Part shown: positions 46,590 to 56,400 of the stretch, one piece after another | Numbering within the stretch: the first letter of the stretch is position 1 | Layout: each line of letters opens with the position of its first letter | Assembly: GCA_964606695.1 (NCBI GenBank) | Contig: CAZSHG010000018.1 | Coordinates: 1-64,000, forward strand | Source of the DNA: CAZSHG01 sp964606695 [NCBI: uncultured bacterium] | GTDB taxonomy: Bacteria > UBP14 > UBA6098 | DNA: 64,000 nucleotides | Direction of reading: 5' to 3' | Made by a program: the position numbers and the translations under genes | The notes under the pieces: generated by a model | What the model was told of the DNA's origin: nothing | The model's input: only the letters and a program-made list of their open reading frames with translations | Databases searched by the model: none

Positions 46590-47939
46590 ATGAGGTTAAA
46601 AACCGTATTACTATTATTAACTCTGACAATAGCAGGGGCTTTGTTTGCGAATAAAGGCTTTGCGGTGGACGTCAATCTATATGCCAAACCGGACGACCAC
46701 GAAATGGGCATCGCCGAGATAGTATGGTCGGTGAATCGGGGCGATTTGCGTTTTTTCAAAACACCTGAGGGATGGACGGATACGCTATTGTTTTACATCC
46801 ATATCCAGCAGAACGGACAGGTAGTGATTGCCGATACCGTTTCACGCATTGTGGAATTGCCGTCGGGATCCATGACTTCGGAAAGCTTCTTGCTTTTCGA
46901 CAAATACTCACAGGCGTTGCCGGTTAATCAATCGTGGACGATATCGCTCACTTTGCACGATCTCGGTAGTGGAAACACCTGGACAGTCGAACGGCCTTTC
47001 TGGATGCCCGATTTTTCCGGAGAAATTGCGCTTTCTGGCCTGGCGTTGCTAAGTGGAATAGACAAGGTCGCAGAGGAAGGAGTGTTTACAAAAAACGGCA
47101 TCCAAATGTTACCTAATCCTGCGAGGATTTTCGGGGGCAATTTTACTATCCTGTATTATTACTATGAAATTTATAGGGGCGAAAATATAGCGGGGGATTT
47201 GACTACAAGATGGTCTATTCTCTACGCTAACGAGGAGGTTATTCAGAGATCGGAACCTGAGACGCTATCTGCCGACTCTCCCGACCTGTTTATTCTGAAC
47301 GGCCTGAACGTGTCGTCTTTGGAGCCTGGCAAGTATTATCTCACCGTTGAAGTCAGTTTTGAGGATATGGAACGTTTACTGCAATCCAGAAAGAGTTTTA
47401 CAGTGCCACAACCCTATGAACCGCCGCAATATTCTGAGATAGGCGATATCCAGCTAGAATATAAATACATTCAATATTTTCTAACCAAATCGGAAAATGA
47501 CCTTTTTGACAGATTAACCGAAGACGGCAAACATGAATTTATCGTGCGTTTTTGGGAAGAACGAGATACCACGCCGGATAGTCGAGAAAACGAAATTCGC
47601 CGGGAAATACCAGAACGATGGCACACTGCGAATTACGCTTACGATGAAAGCGGCGGGCTTGAATTAAATGGTTGGAAAACCGACCGCGGCAGGATATATA
47701 TTAAGTTCGGCAGGCCGAACTCTATCGAGAGGAATCCTATCGAGATGGATATGAACTCATACGAGATATGGGAATATTACAATTTAGAGGGTGGTTCCGA
47801 GTTCATATTCGCTGATCCGCGCGGGATAAACGAGTGGCGGTTAATTCATTCCACTTATCCCGGCGAGATATTTAATCCCAATTGGAAAGACGACCTGATG
47901 AACCCACACAGCACAATACCGTCAACTACAAATGAATAA
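46590..47939 (+). CDS. GWxTD domain protein 2
   Basis: A 449-aa exported protein, a divergent paralogue of the preceding gene. The ATG at 46590 follows GAAGAGGAA and opens a signal peptide (LKTVLLLLTLTIAGALFA); earlier in-frame ATGs lie inside the upstream gene. The C-terminal GWxTD domain reads FWEERDTTPDSRENEIRREI, NGWKTDRGRIYIKFGRPNSIERNP, YEIWEYYNLEGGSEFIFAD. In both proteins a long beta domain precedes it, and identity outside the motif is low. Tandem copies suggest a heteromeric or layered assembly in the periplasm or outer membrane, which is inference. Confidence 0.88.
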   Translation: MRLKTVLLLLTLTIAGALFANKGFAVDVNLYAKPDDHEMGIAEIVWSVNRGDLRFFKTPEGWTDTLLFYIHIQQNGQVVIADTVSRIVELPSGSMTSESFLLFDKYSQALPVNQSWTISLTLHDLGSGNTWTVERPFWMPDFSGEIALSGLALLSGIDKVAEEGVFTKNGIQMLPNPARIFGGNFTILYYYYEIYRGENIAGDLTTRWSILYANEEVIQRSEPETLSADSPDLFILNGLNVSSLEPGKYYLTVEVSFEDMERLLQSRKSFTVPQPYEPPQYSEIGDIQLEYKYIQYFLTKSENDLFDRLTEDGKHEFIVRFWEERDTTPDSRENEIRREIPERWHTANYAYDESGGLELNGWKTDRGRIYIKFGRPNSIERNPIEMDMNSYEIWEYYNLEGGSEFIFADPRGINEWRLIHSTYPGEIFNPNWKDDLMNPHSTIPSTTNE

Positions 47940-47987
47940 AATCAGCTTGAAAAAAGGAATACCGACCATCTAAGGTATGGTGATATT

Positions 47988-50162
47988 ATGGATATGGAAC
48001 CCAATAAAGTAGTAGATAAGTTCAGTTCCTTCATCGAAAAAGATCCCGGCGACCCGCGTTTCGCCAGGATTGGGATGGCGTATCTCGAGATGGAGGATTT
48101 TAAAAACGCTCTGACCGTTCTAACGAAGGGGGTTAAAGCTAATCCCAGGTATTTTACCGGGCAATTGATCCTCGGTCACGCACTTCGACAGGCGGGATAT
48201 CTACCCCAGGCTCGCGACCGTTACCGTATTGTGCTTCGTCTCGATCCCTCAAATATAGCCGCGCTCTGGCAACTCTCCGCCATTTCCTTTGAACAGGGCA
48301 AGGAAGAAGACGGAATCAGGTATCTTAAGAAAATTCTCCTGGCCAATCCATACCATAAAATGGCGCAGGAGGAGCTTAAAACACGCACTGGCAAGGTATT
48401 TGGACCGCCTCAACCGCCAAAGCCTAAAAAAGAAGCGCCGATACCCATTCCAAAGCCACAGGAAGGCCCTATCGTAGTCAAGAAGGAGGAACCGGGCGCA
48501 GAATCCGCAGAATCGGAACTCGACGATCTACTTGCAGTGGAAACAACCGAAGATAAAACCGAACCGACTGTCCCGGAAGAACCGGCAATCGAAGAGACGG
48601 CGATACCAGAACCGGCCACGGAGGAAAAAGCTGGGAAAGAATTCGAAGAATTATTCGAGATGGACGTCTCCGAAATGGAGGTAATCGAGGAACCCGTAGA
48701 AGATACAGCGCCGGAAACCGCAGATGAAACTACTGAAACGTTCGTTAAAGCTGAAGCCGAGTCCGAAGAGGAAACGGTCAGCCCCGAAGATGAAAAAAGC
48801 GAAAAGGTAGAACAAAAAATCGCCGAAACACCTTCTCTTCAGCAAGTTCACGAAGAAGAACAACCGCCCAGACAGGAACCCGCAATTATCGATACTTCGA
48901 GCACAAGGGAAAAGAGCGAATTTGGCACCGGAAGCCTCGATATACCAGACGACGCGCTATTTTTCGAGGAAATAGAAGATGCCGACGAGACGGAAGCGGC
49001 TTCCGAACCTGAAACAGAAAAAACTATATCTGACGAAGTGGAGACTGTAGAGGATGAACCCATTATCGAAAAAGCGACGCCCGAACCTGTAAAACCCGTA
49101 ATCCAGGAAGAAATGGAATCAAAAGCAGAAATTCCGGAGGATGAACCCGTAATCCAAGGTGAAACGGAAAGCGAAACAACCGAAATTGAAGATAAATGCA
49201 TCGAGGATACAGACATATTTCAGGCTAAAAGTGAAATCCGTGAACAGGAAGAACAACTTTCGGAAATGATCGAGGTTTCAAGCCCGGAGGAACTCGCTAA
49301 ATTAATAGGTGCGGATAGCGAACCCGAAGTGGAAGAAGTAGAAACGGAAGAAATCGATATTTCGGAAACGGACGTGAGCGAACCGAAAATTACTCCGGAG
49401 GATATCTCGACACTGGGCAGTGATATCGAAGAGGCTATAGAGGAACTTCCCGATACGCCCGAAACGGATAAAGAGATAGAAACGAAGGGTGAAATAGAGC
49501 AACCATCCGAAGCGGAATCCGCCAGTACCGAAGAAACAGAGATCGACGTCGAAGAAGCAGACAGGGCGGATACAACGGATGACATCGCGGAACTGGAAGA
49601 ATTGGTTGCGGAAGCCGAAAAGGAAACAACGGCTAAAGAGGAATCCGAGGAAGAACTCCCCTCGTTCGACCAGATCGCGGCGGAAGCTATGGAAAAAGAG
49701 AACGCGGTTGAAGAGGATAAAACTACCCCGACGGAGAAAATCGAGGGACTCGAAACGGGCAGTGGATTTGAACCTCCAGACGTGGAAAAAGAAATCGAGG
49801 GATTGATAACCACCGGCGGTTTCGAACCACCGGAGGAAATCGAGGGCGATATCGAAGGCCTCGATGCCAGAAAGGAATTTGCGCCGGAAATCGAAGAGAC
49901 CGAAGAAATCGAGGGTTTATCGGTCAAAAGGGAATTTGAGCCGGAAGTCGAAGAACCGGGAGAGACGGCAGATGATACAGATTCCGAAGAAACCAACGTT
50001 CAGACCGTAACTATGGCCGAGATTTTCGCCGCGCAGGGACAGATAAAAAAGGCCATCGACATATATGAACAAATCCTCGAAGACACCGAAGCCACCGAAG
50101 ACAGAGAGCGAATAGAGCAACGAGTGGAACACCTTAAAAAACACCTCGAAGAAATGGGCTGA
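47988..50162 (+). CDS. TPR protein with very acidic central region
   Basis: A 724-aa protein without a signal peptide. Residues of about 20-130 form three TPR units (ARIGMAYLEMEDFKNALTVL, LILGHALRQAGYLPQARDRY, AALWQLSAISFEQGKEEDGI). A proline/lysine linker follows, then over 500 residues dominated by Glu, Asp, Thr and Ser, presumably disordered. Near the end four copies of a short motif IEGL-x5-F-x-P occur (about 582-650), then a last TPR (MAEIFAAQGQIKKAIDIYEQIL). It lies 48 bp after the second GWxTD gene and shares a base with the dusB start. A scaffold role is plausible; nothing shows a specific function. A Ser-rich open frame on the other strand mirrors the Glu codons. Confidence 0.85.
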   Translation: MDMEPNKVVDKFSSFIEKDPGDPRFARIGMAYLEMEDFKNALTVLTKGVKANPRYFTGQLILGHALRQAGYLPQARDRYRIVLRLDPSNIAALWQLSAISFEQGKEEDGIRYLKKILLANPYHKMAQEELKTRTGKVFGPPQPPKPKKEAPIPIPKPQEGPIVVKKEEPGAESAESELDDLLAVETTEDKTEPTVPEEPAIEETAIPEPATEEKAGKEFEELFEMDVSEMEVIEEPVEDTAPETADETTETFVKAEAESEEETVSPEDEKSEKVEQKIAETPSLQQVHEEEQPPRQEPAIIDTSSTREKSEFGTGSLDIPDDALFFEEIEDADETEAASEPETEKTISDEVETVEDEPIIEKATPEPVKPVIQEEMESKAEIPEDEPVIQGETESETTEIEDKCIEDTDIFQAKSEIREQEEQLSEMIEVSSPEELAKLIGADSEPEVEEVETEEIDISETDVSEPKITPEDISTLGSDIEEAIEELPDTPETDKEIETKGEIEQPSEAESASTEETEIDVEEADRADTTDDIAELEELVAEAEKETTAKEESEEELPSFDQIAAEAMEKENAVEEDKTTPTEKIEGLETGSGFEPPDVEKEIEGLITTGGFEPPEEIEGDIEGLDARKEFAPEIEETEEIEGLSVKREFEPEVEEPGETADDTDSEETNVQTVTMAEIFAAQGQIKKAIDIYEQILEDTEATEDRERIEQRVEHLKKHLEEMG

Positions 50163-51157
50163 TGTCTCTTATTCCGCACAATCTCACAGTGGCGGCACCT
50201 CTTGCCGGCATATCTAATACTGTCTATCGAAGATGGGCGAGGAAGTATGGCGCGGGATTGGTATTTACGGAAATGGTCAGCGCGGAGGGCGTCCGGCGCG
50301 GCGACTCGAGAACATTGAATTTACTTAGATATTCCGAAACGGAAAGGCCTATCGTAGCCCAACTTTTCGACGACACACCTGAGGCAATTCGCGATGCCGC
50401 TTTCATCGTCGAAGAGAGAGGATTCGACGGGATCGACATAAATATGGGTTGTCCGGCAAAGAAGGTAGTATCCAAAGGTGCCGGGGCGGCATTGTTAAAG
50501 GATATTTCGCGCGCGGTTTCGATTGTCTCTTCCGTGAAAAACAATGTCGAATTACCGGTTTCAGTGAAACTGCGTTCAGGTTGGACACGGGAAAATCCGG
50601 CGTCGATAAAACTGATTCGCGAATTCAGCGAGATGGGAGTAGAATTTGTAACACTCCATCCGAGATCGAGGGACATGTTTTTCCGAGGAAAATCGGATTG
50701 GAATCTTATTTCGAGGGCTGTCGATACGACGGATATTCCGATAATCGGAAATGGAGATATTTTTTGCGCCGACGACGCGCTGAGAATGCTCAATACTACG
50801 GGTTGTGCGGCTTTAATGATAGGGCGTGCAAGCATGGGTAATCCCTGGATTTTCGGCGAGGTTTCCTCGGCTATCGGCGGGGGAATAGCACCGGAGAAAC
50901 CCGATGATTGCGAAGTAGTCATGACCTGCAGAAGATATGTCGTCGATCTTATCGATTATTTCGGTGAGAAATTAGGAACTAATATTTCCAAAAAACATTT
51001 AGCCTGGTTCACTTCCGGGATGCCTAACGCCAGAGACCTAAGAGCAAGGGTTTTTAGCGCAAAAACCGCGGAATATATTCTCTCGGCTATAGACGATTTT
51101 GCCGTGGATTTATCGGGTGAAACATATCACAAAAGAGAGGCCGTTAGATGCCAATAG
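50162..51157 (+). CDS. dusB: tRNA-dihydrouridine synthase
   Basis: Dus-family flavoenzyme, 331 aa, which reduces uridines in the tRNA D-loop. It opens NLTVAAPLAGISNTVYRRW (FMN site), has VAQLFDDTPEAIRDAA, and the catalytic Cys in DINMGCPAKKVVSKGAGAALL (about residues 95-115), then VSVKLRSGWT, VTLHPRS and GNGDIFCADDALRML. The DusB subtype is a best guess from these motifs. It overlaps the TPR gene stop by one base and the pyrK start by 10 bp. Confidence 0.93.
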   Translation: MSLIPHNLTVAAPLAGISNTVYRRWARKYGAGLVFTEMVSAEGVRRGDSRTLNLLRYSETERPIVAQLFDDTPEAIRDAAFIVEERGFDGIDINMGCPAKKVVSKGAGAALLKDISRAVSIVSSVKNNVELPVSVKLRSGWTRENPASIKLIREFSEMGVEFVTLHPRSRDMFFRGKSDWNLISRAVDTTDIPIIGNGDIFCADDALRMLNTTGCAALMIGRASMGNPWIFGEVSSAIGGGIAPEKPDDCEVVMTCRRYVVDLIDYFGEKLGTNISKKHLAWFTSGMPNARDLRARVFSAKTAEYILSAIDDFAVDLSGETYHKREAVRCQ

Positions 51158-51903
51158 ATACTTTCAGTGAAATTACGGCGGTTCAGCTTATCGCAAACCG
51201 GACTTTTCGGATCGTGGTCGAATGTCCTCAAATCTCCCGCGAAGTTATGCCCGGGCAGTTCGCAATGCTGGGTTTCAATACGCCACTTTACGATCCTTTT
51301 TTACGAAGGCCTATGTCGATATCGAATACGGAGTTCGACCGTCTGGAATTTATAGTCCGCGTCGTCGGTTGGGGAAGTGCTCTCCTGGCGGCGTTAAAGC
51401 CGGGTGAACATATTCCTATTCTGGGACCGTTGGGCAACGGGTTTCCCTGCCCGGAAGAGAGGGCAATACTTATAGCCGGAGGAACGGGAATAGCGCCTAT
51501 AGGTTTCGCGGCATCGAGACTGAAAAAAGCTATCCTTCTATATGGAGAAAAGGACGACGAAAACCTGTGTAACCTGCACAATGGAATTTGCGAGAGCAAA
51601 TTTATCACGGAAGACGGTTCGTTCGGCGAAAAAGGTCTCGTAACGGACTATTTAGAGGCCGAGTTAGAAAAAGGCCCGGCGGAAATATTGGCGTGCGGAC
51701 CGATACCTATGTTGAAAAGAATATGGGAAGTCAGCGATAATCTGGGAATAAAATGCTACGTATCTCTCGAAGCGAGAATGGCTTGCGGTATAGGAGCTTG
51801 CGTTGGATGTGTTATCAAAACCGTTAACGGCTACAAACAGGTTTGCACGGACGGCCCCGTATTTCCTGCTAATGAAGTCTTATGGGAGGAATTAGATGAG
51901 TAA
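51148..51903 (+). CDS. pyrK: Dihydroorotate dehydrogenase electron-transfer subunit
   Basis: PyrK, 251 aa, the FAD/[2Fe-2S] subunit that lets type 1B dihydroorotate dehydrogenase pass electrons to NAD+. FAD-binding RRPMSIS at about residues 51-57, NAD-binding ILIAGGTGIAPIGF (about 107-120), and the iron-sulfur cysteines in ACGIGACVGC plus a fourth in YKQVCTDGPVF. It overlaps dusB by 10 bp and pyrD by 8 bp, so translation is coupled. An NAD-linked enzyme fits an anaerobic or quinone-independent life. Confidence 0.95.
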   Translation: MPIDTFSEITAVQLIANRTFRIVVECPQISREVMPGQFAMLGFNTPLYDPFLRRPMSISNTEFDRLEFIVRVVGWGSALLAALKPGEHIPILGPLGNGFPCPEERAILIAGGTGIAPIGFAASRLKKAILLYGEKDDENLCNLHNGICESKFITEDGSFGEKGLVTDYLEAELEKGPAEILACGPIPMLKRIWEVSDNLGIKCYVSLEARMACGIGACVGCVIKTVNGYKQVCTDGPVFPANEVLWEELDE

Positions 51904-52810
51904 TTTACGCGTAAATATCGGTTCTTTGAAACTGAAGAATCCCGTAATGACGGCAAGCGGTTGTTTTGGAGTGGGGAGGGAATACGCCGAATTATACGAT
52001 ATAAGCCAACTTGGCGGGATCGTCACGAAAACCGTTACTTTAACCCCAAGAGAGGGCAATAAGCCGCCCCGAATCTGGGAAACTCCGGCGGGAATGCTCA
52101 ACTCTATAGGCCTTGCGAACCCCGGGGTAGAAAAGTTCATCGAAAACGAAATCCCATTTCTTGAAAAACTCGATACGAATCGAATTATAAGTGTTGCCGG
52201 CAATAAGATAGAAGATTTCGCAAGCGTTATCGAGAAATTAAACGGTATAGCGTGCGTGGACGCATTCGAGATTAACGTAAGTTGTCCAAACGTCGAAAAA
52301 GGCATAGCTTACGGGACAGATGCGGGGCTATTGGGCGACCTTGTCGAAGCCTGCAGCGAGGCGACAAAGAGGGAAATCTGGGTTAAACTCACGCCAAACG
52401 TAACGGATATCACGGTTCCCGCAATAGCGGCTGTCGAAAAGGGCGCGGACGCTATAACGGCTATTAATACAATCCAGGCATTAGCGGTCGATATAGATAC
52501 GATGAAACCGGCGATAGGCAATGTTTTCGCGGGGCTTTCCGGTCCGGCCATTCATCCGGTCGCACTCGCCAGAGTTTTCCAGATAAGACGGGCATTACCG
52601 GATATCCCAATTATCGGCGTAGGCGGAATTACCTCGCCGAGAGACGCTGTCGCAATGATGATGGTCGGCGCTAACGCCGTCCAAATCGGCTCCGGGCAAT
52701 TCCCGTTCCCGAACCTGCCGCTGGACACAATCGACGGTATAGACCAATACTGCACCGAAATGGGATATAAAAATGCCTCGGAGATAACCAACAGCTTAAT
52801 CATCGATTGA
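51896..52810 (+). CDS. pyrD: Dihydroorotate dehydrogenase, type 1B catalytic subunit
   Basis: PyrD, 304 aa, oxidises dihydroorotate to orotate in pyrimidine synthesis. It begins LRVNIGSLKLKNPVMTASGCFG, has LNSIGLANPGVEKF, the catalytic Cys in EINVSCPNVEKG (type 1 enzymes use Cys), and GVGGITSPRDAVAMMMVGANAVQIGS near the end. Pairing with pyrK marks it as type 1B. rlpA starts 1 bp after the stop. Confidence 0.96.
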   Translation: MSNLRVNIGSLKLKNPVMTASGCFGVGREYAELYDISQLGGIVTKTVTLTPREGNKPPRIWETPAGMLNSIGLANPGVEKFIENEIPFLEKLDTNRIISVAGNKIEDFASVIEKLNGIACVDAFEINVSCPNVEKGIAYGTDAGLLGDLVEACSEATKREIWVKLTPNVTDITVPAIAAVEKGADAITAINTIQALAVDIDTMKPAIGNVFAGLSGPAIHPVALARVFQIRRALPDIPIIGVGGITSPRDAVAMMMVGANAVQIGSGQFPFPNLPLDTIDGIDQYCTEMGYKNASEITNSLIID

Positions 52811-52811
52811 A

Positions 52812-53225
52812 TTGAAGATTCGGATCGCCATAACTTCATTTGTTTTTATTGTCCTGATAATTACCGGATGCGCGTCTGCGCCTCGATATGTGATTCGCAG
52901 ACCGGTAAAGGGGAATCCCGGAGAATTCACTTTCGAAAAACAGGTCGGCGTGGCAAGCTATTACGGCGCGGAATTCCACGGGAGACCGACAGCCAGCGGA
53001 GAAATTTTCGATATGGATGGATTTACATGCGCCCACAGAACGTTACCACTGGGAACAACTGTTCGGATTACGAATCTTGAGAACGGAAAATCTATCGAGC
53101 TGAAAGTAAACGATAGAGGGCCTTTCGTGGATGGCAGAATAGTCGATCTTTCACGCGGGGCGGCGGAAAAACTGGGTATGATTCAATCGGGCACGGCAAT
53201 CGTAAAAATCGAGGTCGTAGATTGA
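52812..53225 (+). CDS. rlpA: RlpA-like septal lipoprotein
   Basis: A 137-aa lipoprotein with a double-psi beta-barrel, the RlpA family of peptidoglycan lytic transglycosylases acting on naked glycan at the septum. TTG start directly after pyrD. The lipobox LIITGC puts the lipidated Cys at about residue 20. The domain runs from VGVASYYGAEFHGRPTASGE, through FTCAHRTLPLGTTVRITN, to VNDRGPFVDGRIVDLS with the catalytic Asp. No SPOR domain, which many relatives have. It closes the operon that begins with PfkB. Confidence 0.93.
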   Translation: MKIRIAITSFVFIVLIITGCASAPRYVIRRPVKGNPGEFTFEKQVGVASYYGAEFHGRPTASGEIFDMDGFTCAHRTLPLGTTVRITNLENGKSIELKVNDRGPFVDGRIVDLSRGAAEKLGMIQSGTAIVKIEVVD

Positions 53226-53341
53226 TTTTCAAAAAAATCGAAAAACACTAAAAAATCCTTTGATTTTTGTCGATTTGCCCTTAATATTACTAATTGTGTT
53301 AATACAAGTTTCACTAAAAGTATATTATTGATAAAAATAGC

Positions 53342-53370
53342 TTGCTTTATTGTTCTATTTTAACTATATT
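53342..53370 (+). promoter_or_regulatory. Candidate promoter of the PorV/OmpA fusion gene
   Basis: TTGCTT (53342-53347), 17 bp, TATATT (53365-53370), 54 bp ahead of the ATG at 53425. The upstream 110 bp are very AT-rich. Confidence 0.45.
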
Positions 53371-53424
53371 ATTTTGAAGTTCGTTGTTTCAAAAAAGCCA
53401 TTTCCCGTATCTGGAGGAAGTGAT

Positions 53425-56400
53425 ATGAATATGATGCGCACGATTTTAACTATTCTGATTATCGTTTCAGCGATAGCCTGTCTCGCTCAGGATATCGAGG
53501 ATAACATGGGAGCCCGCCCGCTTGGTATGGGGCGAGCTTTTGTCGGTATCGCCGATGACGGTAACGCACCGTTATGGAATCCCGCCGGAATGAGTTTCTA
53601 CAAAGAACGTGTTCTCAGCGGGATGTTCTCGCGCCTTTACTGGGGCATCGACAACGATGCTATCGGCGAGGGACAACTTGGTTATGTTCACCATTTCAGA
53701 ACCGCCGGAGACGTAGGCTTAAACGCGGTGATCCTATTTTCCAATTTATGGCAGGAGACCCGGGTTACGGCGAGTTATTCTCACAACATCGGCAGACATT
53801 TCAGTATCGGTTTTAACGGTAGGCTTTTGAGGAATGAGGTGCTGGAAAATAACATCACCTATTCGGAGCAACCGGGCGCGGTTGCAAACGGCATTGTCGA
53901 TCCCCGGAATGACCCCTTCTTCAGCGACAACGGCTGGAATAAGATGGGTTTCACGGGCGATGTCGGTTTGATGTATCGTCCGAACAGGAAGCTTTCCGTG
54001 GGTCTTATGGCGGCCAATGTTACCCAGCCTGACATGAGCTTCGCCGCAATCGGCGAAAGCGGTCAGGTTCCCATGAGTATTCGCGCCGGCGGAAGCTACT
54101 GGATTCAAGATCAGATACTCCCGGCGATGGATGTCCAGTATTTGATGAACGAAGTTAACGGCGGGAATCAGATCCACCATTACAACGGTCTCGAATGGTG
54201 GTTTACCGGTAAAACCATGGCACTCCGCGCGGGTTATAACGCCAGTCTTGGCGGCGAGGGCTATGATCCCACCGAAATGGCTTTTGGATTCACTTACCGA
54301 AGTAAGAAAGCGCTCGATTTGCAGGTCGATTACGCTTTCATATATCCACTTTCCGAAGTCAGGGAAACCGGTGCGACAAGCCACAAGATTTCTGCGAGCC
54401 TAAGATTCCTGCCTCCGCCGGAAAAGCTTTATGATCTCGCCCTCCGAAGCAGTAAGATGTCGATTTATCCCCGTGACGCGCAAATCGGCGAGACTATTAC
54501 AGTAGATGCAATAATCGAGAACCTCGGCGAGAAAGCGGTAAGTGGTTACAGCGTGAGTTTATATTATGAAGATCCCGAACAGGGCTGGCTCAGAGCGACG
54601 CAACCCGTAGTCGTGGATGAGAAACTCGAAGTAGGCGGCGAAAAGGAGATCGAATTCAAGTGGATCGCTCCTGATCGCGGCCATTATCAGCTTTTTGCCA
54701 GCGTCGATGACGATGGAACGATACTACCGGTGCTTCGTAGCCAGATTAATGAAATCGACGAGGAAAATAACACCGGCGCTATCGAAGTCGATGTGTTCGG
54801 CCTGCCTAAGGGAACTGTCGCTCCCGTAGAAAATACTCTGGAAATAAGCCAGGTTACGCTAATTCGCGAGGAAGAACCTGTTGTCCCGATATTTTTCTTC
54901 GACCCCGGCGACGATAAAGTCGATGAAAGATTCCATCATCTTCAGGAAATCCTCGGTGCAAGGCTTCGGGAGAATCCCGACATCGATATCGACCTTTACG
55001 GTTTCTACGATCCGGAATCTGACGGCGTAACGCCGGCTCTGGGTGAAAGGCTTGCAGAGAATCGCGCCAAAGCGGTTCGAAGTGTATTCATGCGTTTCGA
55101 GCAGATTTCCGCGGACAGGATTCATGTCATCGAACCTTTGCAATACGACGCAAGTAGAACGAGGGCGGGTTTACCTGAAGAACATCAAGCTGAGGACGTG
55201 CCGCGGGCTATGGCTGAAAACCGCCGTGTGCAAATGGTTACACGCGTCCGCGGATTCGAGGATTTCGAACCGGTTATCTATTTAGACGAGGGTTCGGATA
55301 GGGTCGAAGTCCAGAGTCTTAGTGAATTGAAGAAGCGTGCGAATCAAATAAAAGAAATCATCCAACGCAATCCCGAGGTTATCTTCCAGATGGAGGGATT
55401 CGTTACGGAGAAAGAGGCCACGGGACGAACAAGGCAGGTTGAGCTTTCCTTCGACCGCGCGTTCAGGGTTAAGCAAAAACTCGGCGAGATTCTCGGCGAA
55501 GATTTCGCGCAAAAATACAACAAGCGGCTATTCATCAAGGGCAACACCGACGAATACGCCGTCCGCGGTCAGGTCGAAATCGGTATCGACGGCGAGGGAC
55601 TTATTTATCGTCCTCTCGAAGGCAGAATGGCCGCAAAGGGTTACGAGCTTAATCAGGATCAAACCAACTTCGTCCATATTACCAGCGATGTCGAGGCCGG
55701 CGTGGACACATTCACCGTATCTATTGTCGATAGCCAAGGTGAAGTCTTCCGGATTCTGGCGGCAGGTCACGGCAATGTTCCTTCGGGTGCGCCCTGGGAC
55801 TGGAAAGACGAGGATGGCGACCTGATCGATCCGAATGAGGAATATTTCTGTAAACTCGAAATCAAGGACAGGCTGGGCCAGACTTTCACTACGATTTCCG
55901 ATCCGATTGCCGTTAACGTCTCAAAGAGACAGCAACAGCTCGAAACGCTGGTTATCGTCGAGTTCACATTCGACGAGAAAATTTCCGAGTCCGGCTTCCT
56001 CGAAAGCAGAGTCGAATATGTTGCCAGGAAGTTCATCGAGAAGGCACTCGAACCTAAGACGAGCCTTACCGCGATTGTTTCCGGTCATACGGACGTAATC
56101 GGTATGGAACATCGTAACAGAGAACTTTCCATCGAACGAGCAAGGAAAGAGGAAGAAAACCTCCGCCGCTATCTGATATATTTGCTCGGCTTAACGGATA
56201 ATTCGGAACTCAGTGCCTGGCTCAGGGCACATAATACTACGCTAACTTCGCGTGGTTACTCCAACAAAGAACCTTACGTCATTACGAAGTGGATTGACGG
56301 AGAGCTTGTTGAGGAGCAAATAGGCGACAACAATATTCCTGAAGGAAGAACTGTAAATCGCCGCGTGGTAATAGATTTCATAATGGAAAAAGAAGGCACA

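Noticed and set aside
49220-49996. A 258-codon Ser-rich minus-strand frame
   Set aside because: Mirror of the GAA/GAG-rich acidic region of the TPR gene; composition alone explains it.
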